This document shows positions 18,728 to 28,668 of a DNA stretch of 64,000 nucleotides, one piece after another (the stretch's first letter is position 1; the number at the start of each line of letters is the position of its first letter). Both the position numbers and the translations under genes were made by a program. The notes under the pieces are model-generated. The model did not search any database, had not been told where the DNA came from, and was given only the letters and a program-made list of their open reading frames with translations. Location: contig CP097971.1 in the NCBI GenBank assembly GCA_023703615.1, forward strand, positions 852,315-916,314, read 5' to 3'. This stretch comes from SAR86 cluster bacterium (GTDB taxonomy: Bacteria; Pseudomonadota; Gammaproteobacteria; Magnimaribacterales; D2472).

Positions 18728-19311
18728 TAAGAGTCCTCACTAATATTTTTAACTTCTTCAGAAGCTGGAGTTAAGTTTTCTATAACAGGATCAATTAACT
18801 CTTTAGCATCCTCTACAATATCTTTATTATCTATCAAATTTCTGAAATATGCTTCTATTTGTGGTGCATATTCTTCAATTAATGGTGTTATTTTTGATTT
18901 GCTAATAAGATCAGTCGTTTTAACGCTACTAGGCAACAATAAAAAAATAACAAATAGAACTATAAGTCCCCTGCTCAATCCAAATAAAACACCAAGAAAC
19001 TTATCAAATCCAGAAGCTCCGGACCATTTGATAACTTTAACTATAAATTTTATTAGAAATCCTCCAAGAACAATACAAATCATAAAGACAACAATATAAG
19101 AAACAATCTTTGATATTTCTTCATTTCCAATATATTCATTTATTTTAGGAGTAGCTAAATACTCTAAACTTACTGCCGCAATAAAAGCAATTAACCAAAG
19201 AAATAATGATAAAAATTCTTTTGTAAATCCTCTTGCTAAAGAAATTAAACCTGAGGCTGTCAAAACTATAATTATGAACCAATCTGCAATATTTAACCCT
19301 ATAGCTTCCAT
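18727..19311 (-). CDS. cvpA: CvpA family membrane protein
   Basis: Named for colicin V production; in current work linked to envelope homeostasis. The first part begins NIADWFIIIVLTASGLISLARGFTKEF and contains about four hydrophobic helices up to residue 130 (including IVVFMICIVLGGFLIKF and GLIVLFVIFLLL). The hydrophilic, acidic C-terminal tail of about 60 residues ends KNISEDS. At 194 residues it is slightly longer than E. coli CvpA (162). The position before purF is diagnostic. Confidence 0.93.
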   Translation of the reverse strand: MEAIGLNIADWFIIIVLTASGLISLARGFTKEFLSLFLWLIAFIAAVSLEYLATPKINEYIGNEEISKIVSYIVVFMICIVLGGFLIKFIVKVIKWSGASGFDKFLGVLFGLSRGLIVLFVIFLLLPSSVKTTDLISKSKITPLIEEYAPQIEAYFRNLIDNKDIVEDAKELIDPVIENLTPASEEVKNISEDS

Positions 19312-19784
19312 CTAGAAATTTCTCCTTTAGATGTATCAGATGCTTCATAAATTTGTTTTAGATTTTTTTCAATATCATTCTTTTCAATAAATGGTCCTAC
19401 ATATACAGCAAATAAATTTTGTTCTTTTCCAAATGGCTCTATAAAAGCAGGGAAACCTGAATTGTTTATTTTTACGACTATTTTTTCAGCACCCTCCAAA
19501 GAGGATAAGACATGAACTCTAATTACAAATAGATCAAATTCTGATAAATCAAGTTCTAACTTTTCTTTATCAACAGAAGAGATATTTAGATCTTGATTAT
19601 CCTTTACAGGATTTTCTGATATTGTAATTTCTGGGCTGTTATCTGATATATTCTCTTGTAATAAAGGTTTTTCTAAAATTTTTTGATCCTGTTGATAGTC
19701 TATTTGAGGAGATAGGACAAATAAAAAAACAATGATTAAAATACCAAAAGTAAAAGTAAACCCTATTAGCCGCTCTAGACCCAT
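19299..19784 (-). CDS. dedD: DedD-like SPOR-domain protein
   Basis: Single-pass inner-membrane protein expected to bind denuded septal peptidoglycan. It has one N-terminal membrane segment (about residues 7-25, IGFTFTFGILIIVFLFVL), a hydrophilic linker, and a SPOR domain over about residues 85-160 (FVIRVHVLSSLEGAEKIVVKI, FAVYVGPFIEKNDIEKNLKQI). E. coli DedD is 220 residues; this one is shorter, at 161. It overlaps cvpA by 13 bp and heads the dedD-cvpA-purF run. Confidence 0.85.
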   Translation of the reverse strand: MGLERLIGFTFTFGILIIVFLFVLSPQIDYQQDQKILEKPLLQENISDNSPEITISENPVKDNQDLNISSVDKEKLELDLSEFDLFVIRVHVLSSLEGAEKIVVKINNSGFPAFIEPFGKEQNLFAVYVGPFIEKNDIEKNLKQIYEASDTSKGEISRWKL

Positions 19785-19799
19785 TTACTGGTGCTCCAT

Positions 19800-19814
19800 G
19801 GTACATACTGTACC
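19800..19814. repeat. Short inverted repeat upstream of dedD
   Basis: GGTAC-ATACT-GTACC, five-base arms with a five-base loop, followed on the plus strand by TTATTTTT. On the plus strand it looks like a small terminator, but no plus-strand gene ends here. On the minus strand it lies 15 bp before the dedD start, where it could be an operator. Function unresolved. Confidence 0.35.
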
Positions 19815-19869
19815 TTATTTTTACGATTTGAGGTTGATTTTGATATTACTATGAAGCTATTAAAGCTTG

Positions 19870-20655
19870 TCATGATATAGCAGTTTTTATTTCTCTAATA
19901 TAATCTTTTATTTCATTAAACTCTTTTGATTCAGATTTTTCCTCTATCATTTTGACTATCGATGAACCAATTATTACTCCGTCCGAACAGCTTGCTAGAT
20001 TTTTTGCATCATCAGCTGTTTTTATTCCAAATCCAGCGAGTGTTGGTAGGTCAGAAAAACTTTTAATATTTTCAATGTTTCGTTTAATTTCATCTATATT
20101 TAAATTTGAGGAACCAGTTACACCTCTCAAAGTCACGTAATAAATAAATCCCGAACTATTTTGTGCAATCTTACTAACTCTGTCGTCTTTAGTAGTTGGA
20201 GAAATCAATGAAATAACGTTTATATTAGGATTATCAATTCCGTAGTCATTTAGTTTGAGTTCTCCTGGTACATCAACAACCAAGATTGCATCAACTCCAT
20301 CTATATCAGACTTCTGAATTAAATCAATATGTGAAATGAAATTGTTTAGATAACCCATAAGAATTACAGGAGTTTCTTTATCTTTTTTTCTAAATAATTT
20401 AACCATGTCTATGATATTTGATAAAGAAATAGAATTTTTTAGCGCCCTATCATGAGCTTTTTGAATGACTGGTCCTTCTGCAATTGGATCTGTAAATGGC
20501 ACGCCAACTTCAATAATATCAACGCCTGCATCTACAAATGAATGCATTAGTTCTAACGTGGTTGATATATCAGGATCTCCAGCAACAAGATAGGCTGCAA
20601 GAGCTTTTTTATTGGCAGACTTTAGTGACGATAGTTTTTCTTCAAGTTTATTCAA
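19870..20655 (-). CDS. trpA: Tryptophan synthase alpha chain
   Basis: Cleaves indole-3-glycerol phosphate to indole and glyceraldehyde 3-phosphate and channels indole to TrpB. The barrel shows AYLVAGDPD and [21 protein letters not shown]. Glu49 matches the E. coli catalytic glutamate, but the position of E. coli Asp60 carries glutamate (Glu60). The start appears to be TTG at 20655, forming a TTGA overlap with the trpB stop; [13 protein letters not shown] is a normal TrpA beginning. Length of 261 residues is usual. Last gene of the long biosynthetic run. Confidence 0.95.
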   Translation of the reverse strand: MNKLEEKLSSLKSANKKALAAYLVAGDPDISTTLELMHSFVDAGVDIIEVGVPFTDPIAEGPVIQKAHDRALKNSISLSNIIDMVKLFRKKDKETPVILMGYLNNFISHIDLIQKSDIDGVDAILVVDVPGELKLNDYGIDNPNINVISLISPTTKDDRVSKIAQNSSGFIYYVTLRGVTGSSNLNIDEIKRNIENIKSFSDLPTLAGFGIKTADDAKNLASCSDGVIIGSSIVKMIEEKSESKEFNEIKDYIREIKTAIS

Positions 20656-21857
20656 AACTTAATTCCATCAATTTCTGCAACTGTATTAATATCTTTATCT
20701 CCTCTTCCAGAAACATTAACAACAACGTTTGCTGTTGCTTCTAATTCAGGCATCAATGTATCCAAATATGCAAATGCATGAGCTGTTTCAAGAGCTGGAA
20801 TAATTCCCTCTAATTCTGAAACGTCATGAAAAGCTTTTAGAGCTGCATCATCATCAACTGCTACATATTCTGCTCTACCTAAATCTTTTAAAAGTGAATG
20901 CTCTGGGCCAACACCAGGATAATCCAATCCAGCAGAAACTGATTTAGTATCTTTTACTTGACCTGATTCATCTTGCATTAAATAACTTCTGGCACCATGA
21001 AGAACTCCAGGCTCACCATCATTTAGTGGAGCAGCATGCTCTCCAGTCATAACTCCTTTTCCACCAGCTTCAACTCCAATTAATCGAGTTTGATTCATTT
21101 CAATAAAAGGATAAAAGATTCCCATTGCATTAGAACCACCTCCAACACATGCAACAATAGCATCTGGCATAGAATCAAAGAATTGTTTTGACTGATCAAT
21201 AAGTTCTCTGCCCACAATAGCATTAAAATCTCTGACAATCATTGGATATGGATGAGGACCAGTAACACTTCCAATAATATAATATGTGTCATCAACATTT
21301 GTTACCCAATCCCTTAATGCTTCATTCAATGCATCTTTTAATGTTGCAGAACCCGAATCTACTGGATGAACGTGTGCTCCCAATAATTTTATTCTATAAA
21401 CATTTAGAGCTTGTCTTTTAACATCTTCAGTACCCATGTATATATGGCATTCGAGTCCCAATCTTGCAGCAACTGTAGCAGTAGCAACTCCATGTTGACC
21501 AGCTCCTGTTTCAGCAATAATTCTCTTTTTTCCCATATATTTTGCGAGCAATATTTGCCCAACAGTATTATTTATTTTATGAGCACCTGTATGATTAAGG
21601 TCTTCTCTTTTAAGCCAAATTTTTCCGGTACCGTATTGATTTGTTAAGCGTTCTGCATAGTAGAGTGGCGAGGGCCTTCCAACAAAATTTACTAAATCTT
21701 CATCTATTTCTTTAAGAAAAGATTTGTCCTTTGATAATTTTTTATAAGTTGATTCAAGTTGCTCTAATGCATACATTAAAGTTTCAGGGACAAATTTGCC
21801 ACCATACTCACCAAAAAAACCATCATTGTTAGGAAAATCGTAATTATTAGAGTCCAT
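20652..21857 (-). CDS. trpB: Tryptophan synthase beta chain
   Basis: PLP enzyme joining indole and serine. The PLP-binding lysine is Lys94 in GAHKINN, the phosphate-binding glycines are [10 protein letters not shown], and the N-terminal [12 protein letters not shown] is diagnostic for TrpB1. At 401 residues it is normal. It overlaps trpF by 11 bp and trpA by 4 bp. In Pseudomonas trpBA lies elsewhere with its own activator; here it is part of the leu-asd-truA-trpF chain. Confidence 0.97.
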   Translation of the reverse strand: MDSNNYDFPNNDGFFGEYGGKFVPETLMYALEQLESTYKKLSKDKSFLKEIDEDLVNFVGRPSPLYYAERLTNQYGTGKIWLKREDLNHTGAHKINNTVGQILLAKYMGKKRIIAETGAGQHGVATATVAARLGLECHIYMGTEDVKRQALNVYRIKLLGAHVHPVDSGSATLKDALNEALRDWVTNVDDTYYIIGSVTGPHPYPMIVRDFNAIVGRELIDQSKQFFDSMPDAIVACVGGGSNAMGIFYPFIEMNQTRLIGVEAGGKGVMTGEHAAPLNDGEPGVLHGARSYLMQDESGQVKDTKSVSAGLDYPGVGPEHSLLKDLGRAEYVAVDDDAALKAFHDVSELEGIIPALETAHAFAYLDTLMPELEATANVVVNVSGRGDKDINTVAEIDGIKF

Positions 21858-22467
21858 AGTTCTTTATTTTATTTAAAATTTCTTCGATCAACTTAAGGTC
21901 TTTTATGCCAATACTATATTCAACTCCTGAGTTGATATCTATGCACCAAGTCCCTTTACTTAATGCATTATCGACATTTTTAGAATTAATTCCACCAGAA
22001 AGTATTAAATTTTGTTTTATATTTATTTTGTCTATTACTGTCCAATCAAAAGCTTCGCCGGTACCGCCATATAAATTTGGATTATAATTTTCAAGTAATA
22101 TGGCATTCGCTGATTTATAGCGATCTATCATTCCAAGATCATTTTCATTTTTTATTGCTACAGTTTTCCAAAAATCTCTTCGGAATGATTTACAAAAGTT
22201 CTCTTCTTCATCTCCATGAAATTGTAATATTGGATTTACAAAAATAGAATCTATCTCATTAATATATTCCTCATCAGAATTTACAAAAACACACACCGGC
22301 CTAGTTTTTTTAAAATTAAAGTTTTTAAGTTTTCTTTGAAGCTCTTTATTAACGAATCTAGGACTTTTTTCATAAAAGATAAATCCAACAAAATCAACGT
22401 TAAGATCTATAATGTTTTCTAGAATATCTAGATCTGTTATTCCACAAATTTTAATATTTGGTTTCAT
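21847..22467 (-). CDS. trpF: Phosphoribosylanthranilate isomerase
   Basis: Converts phosphoribosylanthranilate to CdRP in tryptophan synthesis. The catalytic cysteine is Cys8 in [29 protein letters not shown] and [10 protein letters not shown] give the expected barrel motifs, and the GTGEAFDW stretch carries the general-acid aspartate. It is the monofunctional form (206 residues), not fused to trpC. It starts in the truA stop (ATGA). Confidence 0.95.
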   Translation of the reverse strand: MKPNIKICGITDLDILENIIDLNVDFVGFIFYEKSPRFVNKELQRKLKNFNFKKTRPVCVFVNSDEEYINEIDSIFVNPILQFHGDEEENFCKSFRRDFWKTVAIKNENDLGMIDRYKSANAILLENYNPNLYGGTGEAFDWTVIDKINIKQNLILSGGINSKNVDNALSKGTWCIDINSGVEYSIGIKDLKLIEEILNKIKNYGL

Positions 22468-23249
22468 ACCTTAAATCTTTCGAATAAATCTTTAAAAGGA
22501 CTGGAAATTTTTAGCTTAGATTCATATTTAGGTCCTAGAAAAAATAAACCTTGAGGACTTAAAGTTCTTCCAGATTCGTTTCTATTTTTTGCACTTAAGA
22601 TATCAATAACAGAGTCTTTTATTTCTCCCTTAGCTATATCTAATAATGTACCAACAATAATCCGCACCATATTATGAAGAAAAGCATTCGCAGTAATCGA
22701 GATAATTATAAACTTTCCCGAAACATTTATATCAATTTTAGTTATCTTTTTGTTAGGATTTTTTGAATTACAACTCGAGCTCCTAAAAGAGCTAAAATCA
22801 TGGTTTCCTAAAAAATGTTTCGCTTCTTTTTTTAACAGGCTTAAATCAATCTCTTTACTCTCCCAAAAACAAAATCTATTAAAAAATAATGGTTTATTTT
22901 TAGAGTTATATATCACATATGAGTACGAACGCTCCTTTGCCGAGAATCTAGAATGAAAATCATCAGATACTAGTGAAATATTTTTAATATTTATTGATTT
23001 TGGAAGATTTGAATTTAGACCATCAAGCCAATTTTTAGAATCTCTATTAATAGATGTCTCAAAATCAAAAACTTGAGAAAGTGCATGAACTCCAGCATCA
23101 GTTCTGCCAGAATAATTAATAGGTATTTTTTTCTGTGTTACCTGTTGTAATGCAACCTCTATGCATTCTTGAATACTTTTAGCATTAAGTTGTCTTTGAA
23201 ATCCTGAAAAATTAGTTCCATCATACTCGGTTACGCAAGCATATCTCAC
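22464..23249 (-). CDS. truA: tRNA pseudouridine(38-40) synthase
   Basis: Makes pseudouridine at positions 38-40 of the anticodon stem. The catalytic Asp51 is in YSGRTDAGVHALSQV; EYDGTNFSGFQRQ, NAFLHNMVRIIVGTLLDI and RNESGRTLSPQGLFF are family landmarks. The start is GTG 23249, overlapping the fimV stop as GTGA. The position between fimV and trpF is the Pseudomonas order. Confidence 0.96.
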   Translation of the reverse strand: MRYACVTEYDGTNFSGFQRQLNAKSIQECIEVALQQVTQKKIPINYSGRTDAGVHALSQVFDFETSINRDSKNWLDGLNSNLPKSINIKNISLVSDDFHSRFSAKERSYSYVIYNSKNKPLFFNRFCFWESKEIDLSLLKKEAKHFLGNHDFSSFRSSSCNSKNPNKKITKIDINVSGKFIIISITANAFLHNMVRIIVGTLLDIAKGEIKDSVIDILSAKNRNESGRTLSPQGLFFLGPKYESKLKISSPFKDLFERFKV

Positions 23250-24547
23250 TTTTGAATCATAGCTAAAAGTTCTTCAGCTTTAGTTTTAATGCTAGTTATT
23301 TTTGAGTTTTTAATTATTTGGTTCAAAATTTTTACAGCATCTTCATAATTTCCCATTTCATAATATGTGTAAGCTAGGTCGATCTGTTGCTCGTCGTGAT
23401 TATTTTCAATACTTAAGCCTTTTGGTAGTCCATCTATTTTGGAATCATTATCTGCTGCTTCTATAAAATCATATTTTATTTTATTGTCTTTCTTTGATTT
23501 TAATTGAATATATATCAATGCTATTAAAATTCCAGATAAGACAGAAATAATTGCTACAAATAATAAATCAAATCTACTTAGGCCTGTATCAGAAATTTCA
23601 TTAGGCTTATTTTTAGATTCTTCAATTAAATTTGATATTGGATCATTTTCAAGATCCATAACAAGGGTCTTTGTATTTTTTTCAATAAAACTTTTTGCAT
23701 CAACAGCATTTTCTTGGGAAAGATCTATTTTAATTTTTTCATCTTGTTTTTCATTTGTATTTATTTTTACATTTTGACTTTGTATCTTTGGAGCCGTTAA
23801 AACTAAAAGAGATTTTGCAGCTGGAGCAAAATCAATTGAAAAACTTTTATTCATTTTTAAAATTGATGATCTGGCCTCATCATCAGAAACTGAAGTCATT
23901 TGTGAAGAGGTTGGTATGATGATATCAATATCGTTTCTTATTAAATTAATGTTGCCTTTAATAAAAGCATTTTTATTACCTAAATATATAGACCACATAA
24001 TTTGATAAATTGAAGCATTTGTTTCTTCTTTAAATTGAGAAGCTAGACTCCACATTGTTGTAATTTCGTCTGCATTAATTATTTGCTCAGCATCTTTTGT
24101 TGGTTCTTCAGATATTTCTGGGATTAATTTTTTTTCGTAAACTAATTGCGAAGAGTTTTTTTCAATTATGTTTTTTGTAACTTTTTGTTCTGAATCTATT
24201 AATCTTGATGGTAAAAAAACAAATATATCTTTTGAAACTTCATTAGAAATCTCAATTCTAAAACTAAAATAGTTCTCTTCGAATTTGTTATCTATAATAA
24301 TTTCAAGGATTTGGTAATCCTCATAATTTTTTAAAATTAGATATGCGAAATCTTGATACTCTAAAATATCATCAGATTTATATGCCTTTATAACAATATC
24401 GTCATCTTGAATTTTTTCATCATTAATTCTAAATTCAATAATTCGCTCATCTTGATTATTAAATTTAAGCTTAGGTGATGAAATGGAAATATCAGCGTGA
24501 GCATTAAAAATTAAAAATCCTGATATAAAGAAAAGTATTCTTATCAC
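23246..24547 (-). CDS. fimV: Short FimV-like inner-membrane peptidoglycan-binding protein
   Basis: Pseudomonas FimV is a pole-organising protein with a periplasmic LysM domain and a cytoplasmic TPR end. This 433-residue version keeps the layout: a signal or anchor at residues 1-18, a LysM-related part around TTMWSLASQFKEETNASIYQIMW and NINLIRNDIDIIIP, a membrane segment near residues 325-345 (LFVAIISVLSGILIALI) and a C-terminal TPR-like end (IDLAYTYYEMGNYEDAVKILNQII). It is about half the size of P. aeruginosa FimV (about 920), with a short middle. The start is GTG 24547 (GTGA with asd). The position between asd and truA is diagnostic. Confidence 0.85.
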   Translation of the reverse strand: MIRILFFISGFLIFNAHADISISSPKLKFNNQDERIIEFRINDEKIQDDDIVIKAYKSDDILEYQDFAYLILKNYEDYQILEIIIDNKFEENYFSFRIEISNEVSKDIFVFLPSRLIDSEQKVTKNIIEKNSSQLVYEKKLIPEISEEPTKDAEQIINADEITTMWSLASQFKEETNASIYQIMWSIYLGNKNAFIKGNINLIRNDIDIIIPTSSQMTSVSDDEARSSILKMNKSFSIDFAPAAKSLLVLTAPKIQSQNVKINTNEKQDEKIKIDLSQENAVDAKSFIEKNTKTLVMDLENDPISNLIEESKNKPNEISDTGLSRFDLLFVAIISVLSGILIALIYIQLKSKKDNKIKYDFIEAADNDSKIDGLPKGLSIENNHDEQQIDLAYTYYEMGNYEDAVKILNQIIKNSKITSIKTKAEELLAMIQK

Positions 24548-25560
24548 AGCTTATTATTAGTTATAAGTAAATCTAAAATTTGAACAGCATTTAAAGCAGC
24601 GCCTTTACCATAAACATTATCAGCTACTATCCATAGAGCAATCCACGTTTCATTAAGAACTTTCTGAGATCTTATTCTGCCAACATATACATCTTTAGTA
24701 TCATGAGCGTTTTCAATTGGATTAGGATATTCTTGAGTAGTTGGATTATCTATAATTGAGACGCCTTTGATACCTGTTAATGAATCAATAACATCCTCTT
24801 TGGATGCATCTATTTTTGTTCTAAGGAATACTGCTTCAGAATGACCATTAAAAACAGGAACTCTTGCACAAGTGGCCTGCACTTCTATATTAGGATCAAG
24901 AATTTTTTTTGTTTCCCATACGAGCTTCATTTCCTCTTTAGTGAATGCATTTTCTAAAAAAACATCACATTGTGGCAGCACGTTAAATGCTATTTGTTTT
25001 GGATAAATTTTTGGAGTTACATTATCTGGATCTATGCTTTGTTGTTTCAGTTCATCAACAGCTGCTTTGCCAGTGCCAGAAACTGCCTGATACGTTGCTA
25101 TGTTTACAAATTCTATTTCAAATTTTTTATGAATTGGTTGCAAAATCATCAATAGCTGTGAAGTTGAGCAATTTGGATTAGCTATTATCGAGGGCTTATT
25201 GAGGTTACTAATTAAATTTCCATTTACTTCAGGAATAATAAGTAATTTGTCATCGTCGTAACGAAATTCTGAAGATAAATCAATGACATAGCCTCCTGAG
25301 TCAATAAAAGATTGAGCAAATTTTTTTGCAACAGATGATCCAGCTGAAAAGATTGAAACATCAACATTTGATGGATCAAATGATTCTAAGTCTTGTATTT
25401 TAAATTTTTCATTGTTAAAAAAAATATCTTTTCCAACTGATGAGCTACCAAGAAAAAAAACTTCACCGATATCTAATGCCATCTCCTCTAAAAGTTGGAT
25501 TATCTTTTGACCAACAACTCCAGATGCTCCAACTATTGCTAATTTAAAATTATTTTTCAT
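24544..25560 (-). CDS. asd: Aspartate-semialdehyde dehydrogenase
   Basis: Reduces aspartyl phosphate to aspartate semialdehyde for lysine/DAP, threonine and methionine synthesis. The Rossmann loop is GASGVVGQKI, and the catalytic cysteine is Cys131 in ANPNCSTSQLL. GTGKAAVDEL, VPVFNGHSEAV and the terminal DNVYGKGAALNAVQIL are family features. Its 338 residues and sequence character fit the Asd2/Usg-like short subgroup found next to leuB. It overlaps leuB by 11 bp and the fimV start by 4 bp. Confidence 0.95.
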   Translation of the reverse strand: MKNNFKLAIVGASGVVGQKIIQLLEEMALDIGEVFFLGSSSVGKDIFFNNEKFKIQDLESFDPSNVDVSIFSAGSSVAKKFAQSFIDSGGYVIDLSSEFRYDDDKLLIIPEVNGNLISNLNKPSIIANPNCSTSQLLMILQPIHKKFEIEFVNIATYQAVSGTGKAAVDELKQQSIDPDNVTPKIYPKQIAFNVLPQCDVFLENAFTKEEMKLVWETKKILDPNIEVQATCARVPVFNGHSEAVFLRTKIDASKEDVIDSLTGIKGVSIIDNPTTQEYPNPIENAHDTKDVYVGRIRSQKVLNETWIALWIVADNVYGKGAALNAVQILDLLITNNKL

Positions 25561-26629
25561 TTTTTAGAATATCTATTATTTTAGAACTTACTTCAGATGT
25601 TAATAAATATTCATCTGAAGTACTTATATCTTTTGTTCTGTTACCTTGCGATACATATTTCATTATTGAATTATCAAGCATTTTTGCAATATTTTCTTGA
25701 TCTAAAGAGTGCCTTAATGCCATTGATAAAGATGCAATCATCGCAATTGGATTTGCTATATTTTTACCAGCAATGTCAGGCGCACTTCCATGACATGGCT
25801 CATACATTCCTTTTGAAGAACTATTTAGTGAAGCGGAAGGTAACATTCCAATTGAACCAGATAATGTAGCAGCAATATCAGAAAGTATATCTCCAAAAAG
25901 GTTACTTGAAACAATCACATCAAACTGGTTCGGATTTAGCACTAATTGCATGGCCGCATTATCTGCAAGCTGGTGAGATAACTCGACATCAGGATAATCT
26001 TTTGACATATCTGTAACAATTTCTCGCCAAAACTTTGAAACCTCTAATACGTTAGCCTTGTCAACAGAACATAGTTTATTATTTCTTTTCTGTGCTGATT
26101 CAAAACCAATTTTAGCAATTCTTTTGATTTCATCTTCGTTATAAATCATGGTATTAAAGGCATATTTTGGATTTTCTGATTCAACTAAACCCCTAGGCTC
26201 TCCAAAATATATACCACTTGTAAGCTCTCTAACAATAAGTATGTCTAGATCTTTTATAATTTCATTTTTAATCGGCGATGCTGATGCCAACTCATTGAAT
26301 AAAAATGCAGGCCTAAGATTTGCGAATAGTTCCAAATCTTTTCTTAATTTTAAAAGTGCATATTCTGGTCTTAAATCCCATTCAAGATTATCCCATTCAG
26401 GTCCACCTACTGCCCCAAATAGAATAGCATCAGATCTTTTTGCTTCATGTAAAACTTCTTCTGGCAAAGGGGATCCAAACTCATCATATGCAGCACCACC
26501 TACTTTCATAGTATTTATTTCAAAATCAATATCATAATTATCAATAATAAAATCTAATACCTCTTTTGCCGAAGAAGTGACTTCCTCTCCTATACCATCT
26601 CCTGGAAGAATTAATATTTTTTTAGTCAT
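25550..26629 (-). CDS. leuB: 3-isopropylmalate dehydrogenase
   Basis: Oxidative decarboxylation of 3-isopropylmalate in leucine synthesis, NAD-dependent. Motifs: LPGDGIGEEV, GAVGGPEWDNL, the ANLRP arginine, RELTSGIYFGEPRG, and the NAD-binding end CHGSAPDIAGKNIANPIA. Length of 359 residues is normal. It overlaps leuD by 8 bp. Confidence 0.97.
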   Translation of the reverse strand: MTKKILILPGDGIGEEVTSSAKEVLDFIIDNYDIDFEINTMKVGGAAYDEFGSPLPEEVLHEAKRSDAILFGAVGGPEWDNLEWDLRPEYALLKLRKDLELFANLRPAFLFNELASASPIKNEIIKDLDILIVRELTSGIYFGEPRGLVESENPKYAFNTMIYNEDEIKRIAKIGFESAQKRNNKLCSVDKANVLEVSKFWREIVTDMSKDYPDVELSHQLADNAAMQLVLNPNQFDVIVSSNLFGDILSDIAATLSGSIGMLPSASLNSSSKGMYEPCHGSAPDIAGKNIANPIAMIASLSMALRHSLDQENIAKMLDNSIMKYVSQGNRTKDISTSDEYLLTSEVSSKIIDILKNEK

Positions 26630-27269
26630 TTACAAATATCCATGGTTTTTCTTTTATTCTTTGAGATTCAAATTTTTTTATGACATCTTTTTTTTGCATA
26701 GTAATATCTATGTCATCTAGTTTATATATGATTCTTTCAAGCAGACTCTCTTTTACTTCAAAAGTAAACTCAAAATCATTTAAAGAAACTTTCATATTGT
26801 CTAAACTAATATTAATTTCACAAGGACTCTTTGAACAACTGGTGAATAAATTATCTATTTCATTTTTTTGCAATCTAATAGGTAGAACGTTGTTTTTAAA
26901 ACAATTATTATAAAAAATATCACCAAAAGAGGATGCTATTACTGCTTTTATACCAAAGTCTCTTAAAGCCCAAACAGCATGCTCTCGTGACGAACCACAC
27001 CCGAAATTGCTTCTAGACAACAAAATTTTTGATTCATCAAAAGGCGGGATATTTAAAATAAAATCTTTATTAATTTTTCTTTGGTCTTTAGTTAATCCAA
27101 GGATGCCATTATCTAAATATCTCCATCCATCAAAAAGATAATCCTCAAAACCAAATTTCTTTATAGATTTTAGATATTCAGTAGGAATAATTTGATCAGT
27201 ATCAACATTGTCTCTGTCGATATACGCTGTGATACCCTCAATAATGAACTCGTTGCCTTTTAATTTCAT
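26622..27269 (-). CDS. leuD: 3-isopropylmalate dehydratase small subunit
   Basis: Swivel-domain partner of LeuC in isopropylmalate isomerase. AYIDRDNVDTDQIIPTEYL and RSNFGCGSSREHAVWAL, with AVIASSFGDIFYNNCF, are diagnostic. Length of 215 residues is close to E. coli LeuD (201). Start and leuC stop share one base. Confidence 0.96.
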   Translation of the reverse strand: MKLKGNEFIIEGITAYIDRDNVDTDQIIPTEYLKSIKKFGFEDYLFDGWRYLDNGILGLTKDQRKINKDFILNIPPFDESKILLSRSNFGCGSSREHAVWALRDFGIKAVIASSFGDIFYNNCFKNNVLPIRLQKNEIDNLFTSCSKSPCEINISLDNMKVSLNDFEFTFEVKESLLERIIYKLDDIDITMQKKDVIKKFESQRIKEKPWIFVND

Positions 27270-28663
27270 TATAAGTTTCCTATTTTTCCTTTAAGTGCTG
27301 TTTTTGCTGCCATCCTCGGACTCATTAAATGAGTTCTACCTAAATTACCTTGCCTACCTTCAAAGTTTCTATTTGATGTTGAAGCACATCTTTCGTATGG
27401 TTTAAGTTGATCAGGATTCATCCCAAGACACATTGAACAACCAGGGTCTCGCCATATGAATCCAGCTTGAGTAAAAATTTTATCAAGCCCCTCTTCTTCA
27501 GCCATTTTTTTTACCAATCCTGATCCTGGTACAACAATTGCTTCGAGTATCTTTTCAGATATTTTTTTTCCTTCTACTATCTTTGCTGCATCTCTTAAAT
27601 CTTCTATTCTTGAATTAGTGCATGATCCTATAAAAACTTTGTCGAACTTAAGTTCAGAAAGTTTTTGTTCTTCATCAATTCCCATATACTTTTTTGCCAA
27701 TTCAATGCTCTTTCTTTTATCAGTTGGAAAATCTGAAGTACTAGGAATACTATCGTCAAAATCAATTACCATTTCAGGAGAAGTGCCCCATGAAACTTGA
27801 GGTTTTATTTTTGAAACATCTATTGTTATTTCCTTTTCAAAAGTTGCATTGCTATCAGTATTTAATTGCATCCAATATTCTTTTGCCTCATTCAATTTAT
27901 CAGCAGTTAATTTTGAGTGTTTTTCAACATAGTCTATTGTCGTTTCATCAGGTGCTATTAATCCAACCTTTGCTCCAGCTTCAATTGACATGTTACATAT
28001 TGTCATTCTAGCTTCCATAGAAATACTTTTTATATAAGATCCCGAGAATTCTATAGCGTGTTCATTTCCTCCTGCTGTTCCAATTTTCCTAATAAGATAT
28101 AAGACTATATCTTTGGATGTAATCTCTTCATTAGGACTGCCTTCAAAACATACTCGCATGTTCTTAAGCTTTGTTGTTTTTAATGTTTGAGTTGCTAGAA
28201 CATGTTCAACCTCAGAAGTACCAATACCCATAGCCAAACAACCAAAAGCACCGTGAGTTGAGGTATGAGAATCACCACATACTATAGTCATTCCAGGAAG
28301 TGTATATCCTAGTTCAGGTCCAATAACATGAACAATACCCTGATTTTCGGAAGTAATATCAAATTGTTTGATGCCAAATTTACTACAATTTTTGTCGAGT
28401 TCTACTACCTGAATTTTTGATATGTTGTCATCAATTTGATCAACGTCAAAGGTTTTACCTCTAATTGTTGGAACATTATGATCTGGAGTAGCAATATTTG
28501 CATTTAATCTCCATGGTGCAAGATTTTTTTTCTCTAAACCCTCGAAAGCTTGAGGAGACGTGACTTCATGTAAATAATGTCTGTCAATATATAAAAGAGA
28601 CTCACCAGAATCTAGTTGTATTACGTGATGCTCTTCCCAGAGTTTGTCGTACAAAGTTTTCAT
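27269..28663 (-). CDS. leuC: 3-isopropylmalate dehydratase large subunit
   Basis: Iron-sulfur isomerase of 2- and 3-isopropylmalate. The 4Fe-4S ligands are the cysteine in [14 protein letters not shown] and the pair in [13 protein letters not shown]. The N-terminus [12 protein letters not shown] and [20 protein letters not shown] are diagnostic for LeuC rather than aconitase. Length of 464 residues is normal. It follows aroC after 5 bp. Confidence 0.97.
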   Translation of the reverse strand: MKTLYDKLWEEHHVIQLDSGESLLYIDRHYLHEVTSPQAFEGLEKKNLAPWRLNANIATPDHNVPTIRGKTFDVDQIDDNISKIQVVELDKNCSKFGIKQFDITSENQGIVHVIGPELGYTLPGMTIVCGDSHTSTHGAFGCLAMGIGTSEVEHVLATQTLKTTKLKNMRVCFEGSPNEEITSKDIVLYLIRKIGTAGGNEHAIEFSGSYIKSISMEARMTICNMSIEAGAKVGLIAPDETTIDYVEKHSKLTADKLNEAKEYWMQLNTDSNATFEKEITIDVSKIKPQVSWGTSPEMVIDFDDSIPSTSDFPTDKRKSIELAKKYMGIDEEQKLSELKFDKVFIGSCTNSRIEDLRDAAKIVEGKKISEKILEAIVVPGSGLVKKMAEEEGLDKIFTQAGFIWRDPGCSMCLGMNPDQLKPYERCASTSNRNFEGRQGNLGRTHLMSPRMAAKTALKGKIGNL

Positions 28664-28668
28664 TATTT

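Noticed and set aside
19785-19869. A tryptophan leader peptide or attenuator near trpA
   Set aside because: The region follows trpA rather than preceding the trp genes and shows no short ORF with repeated Trp codons.
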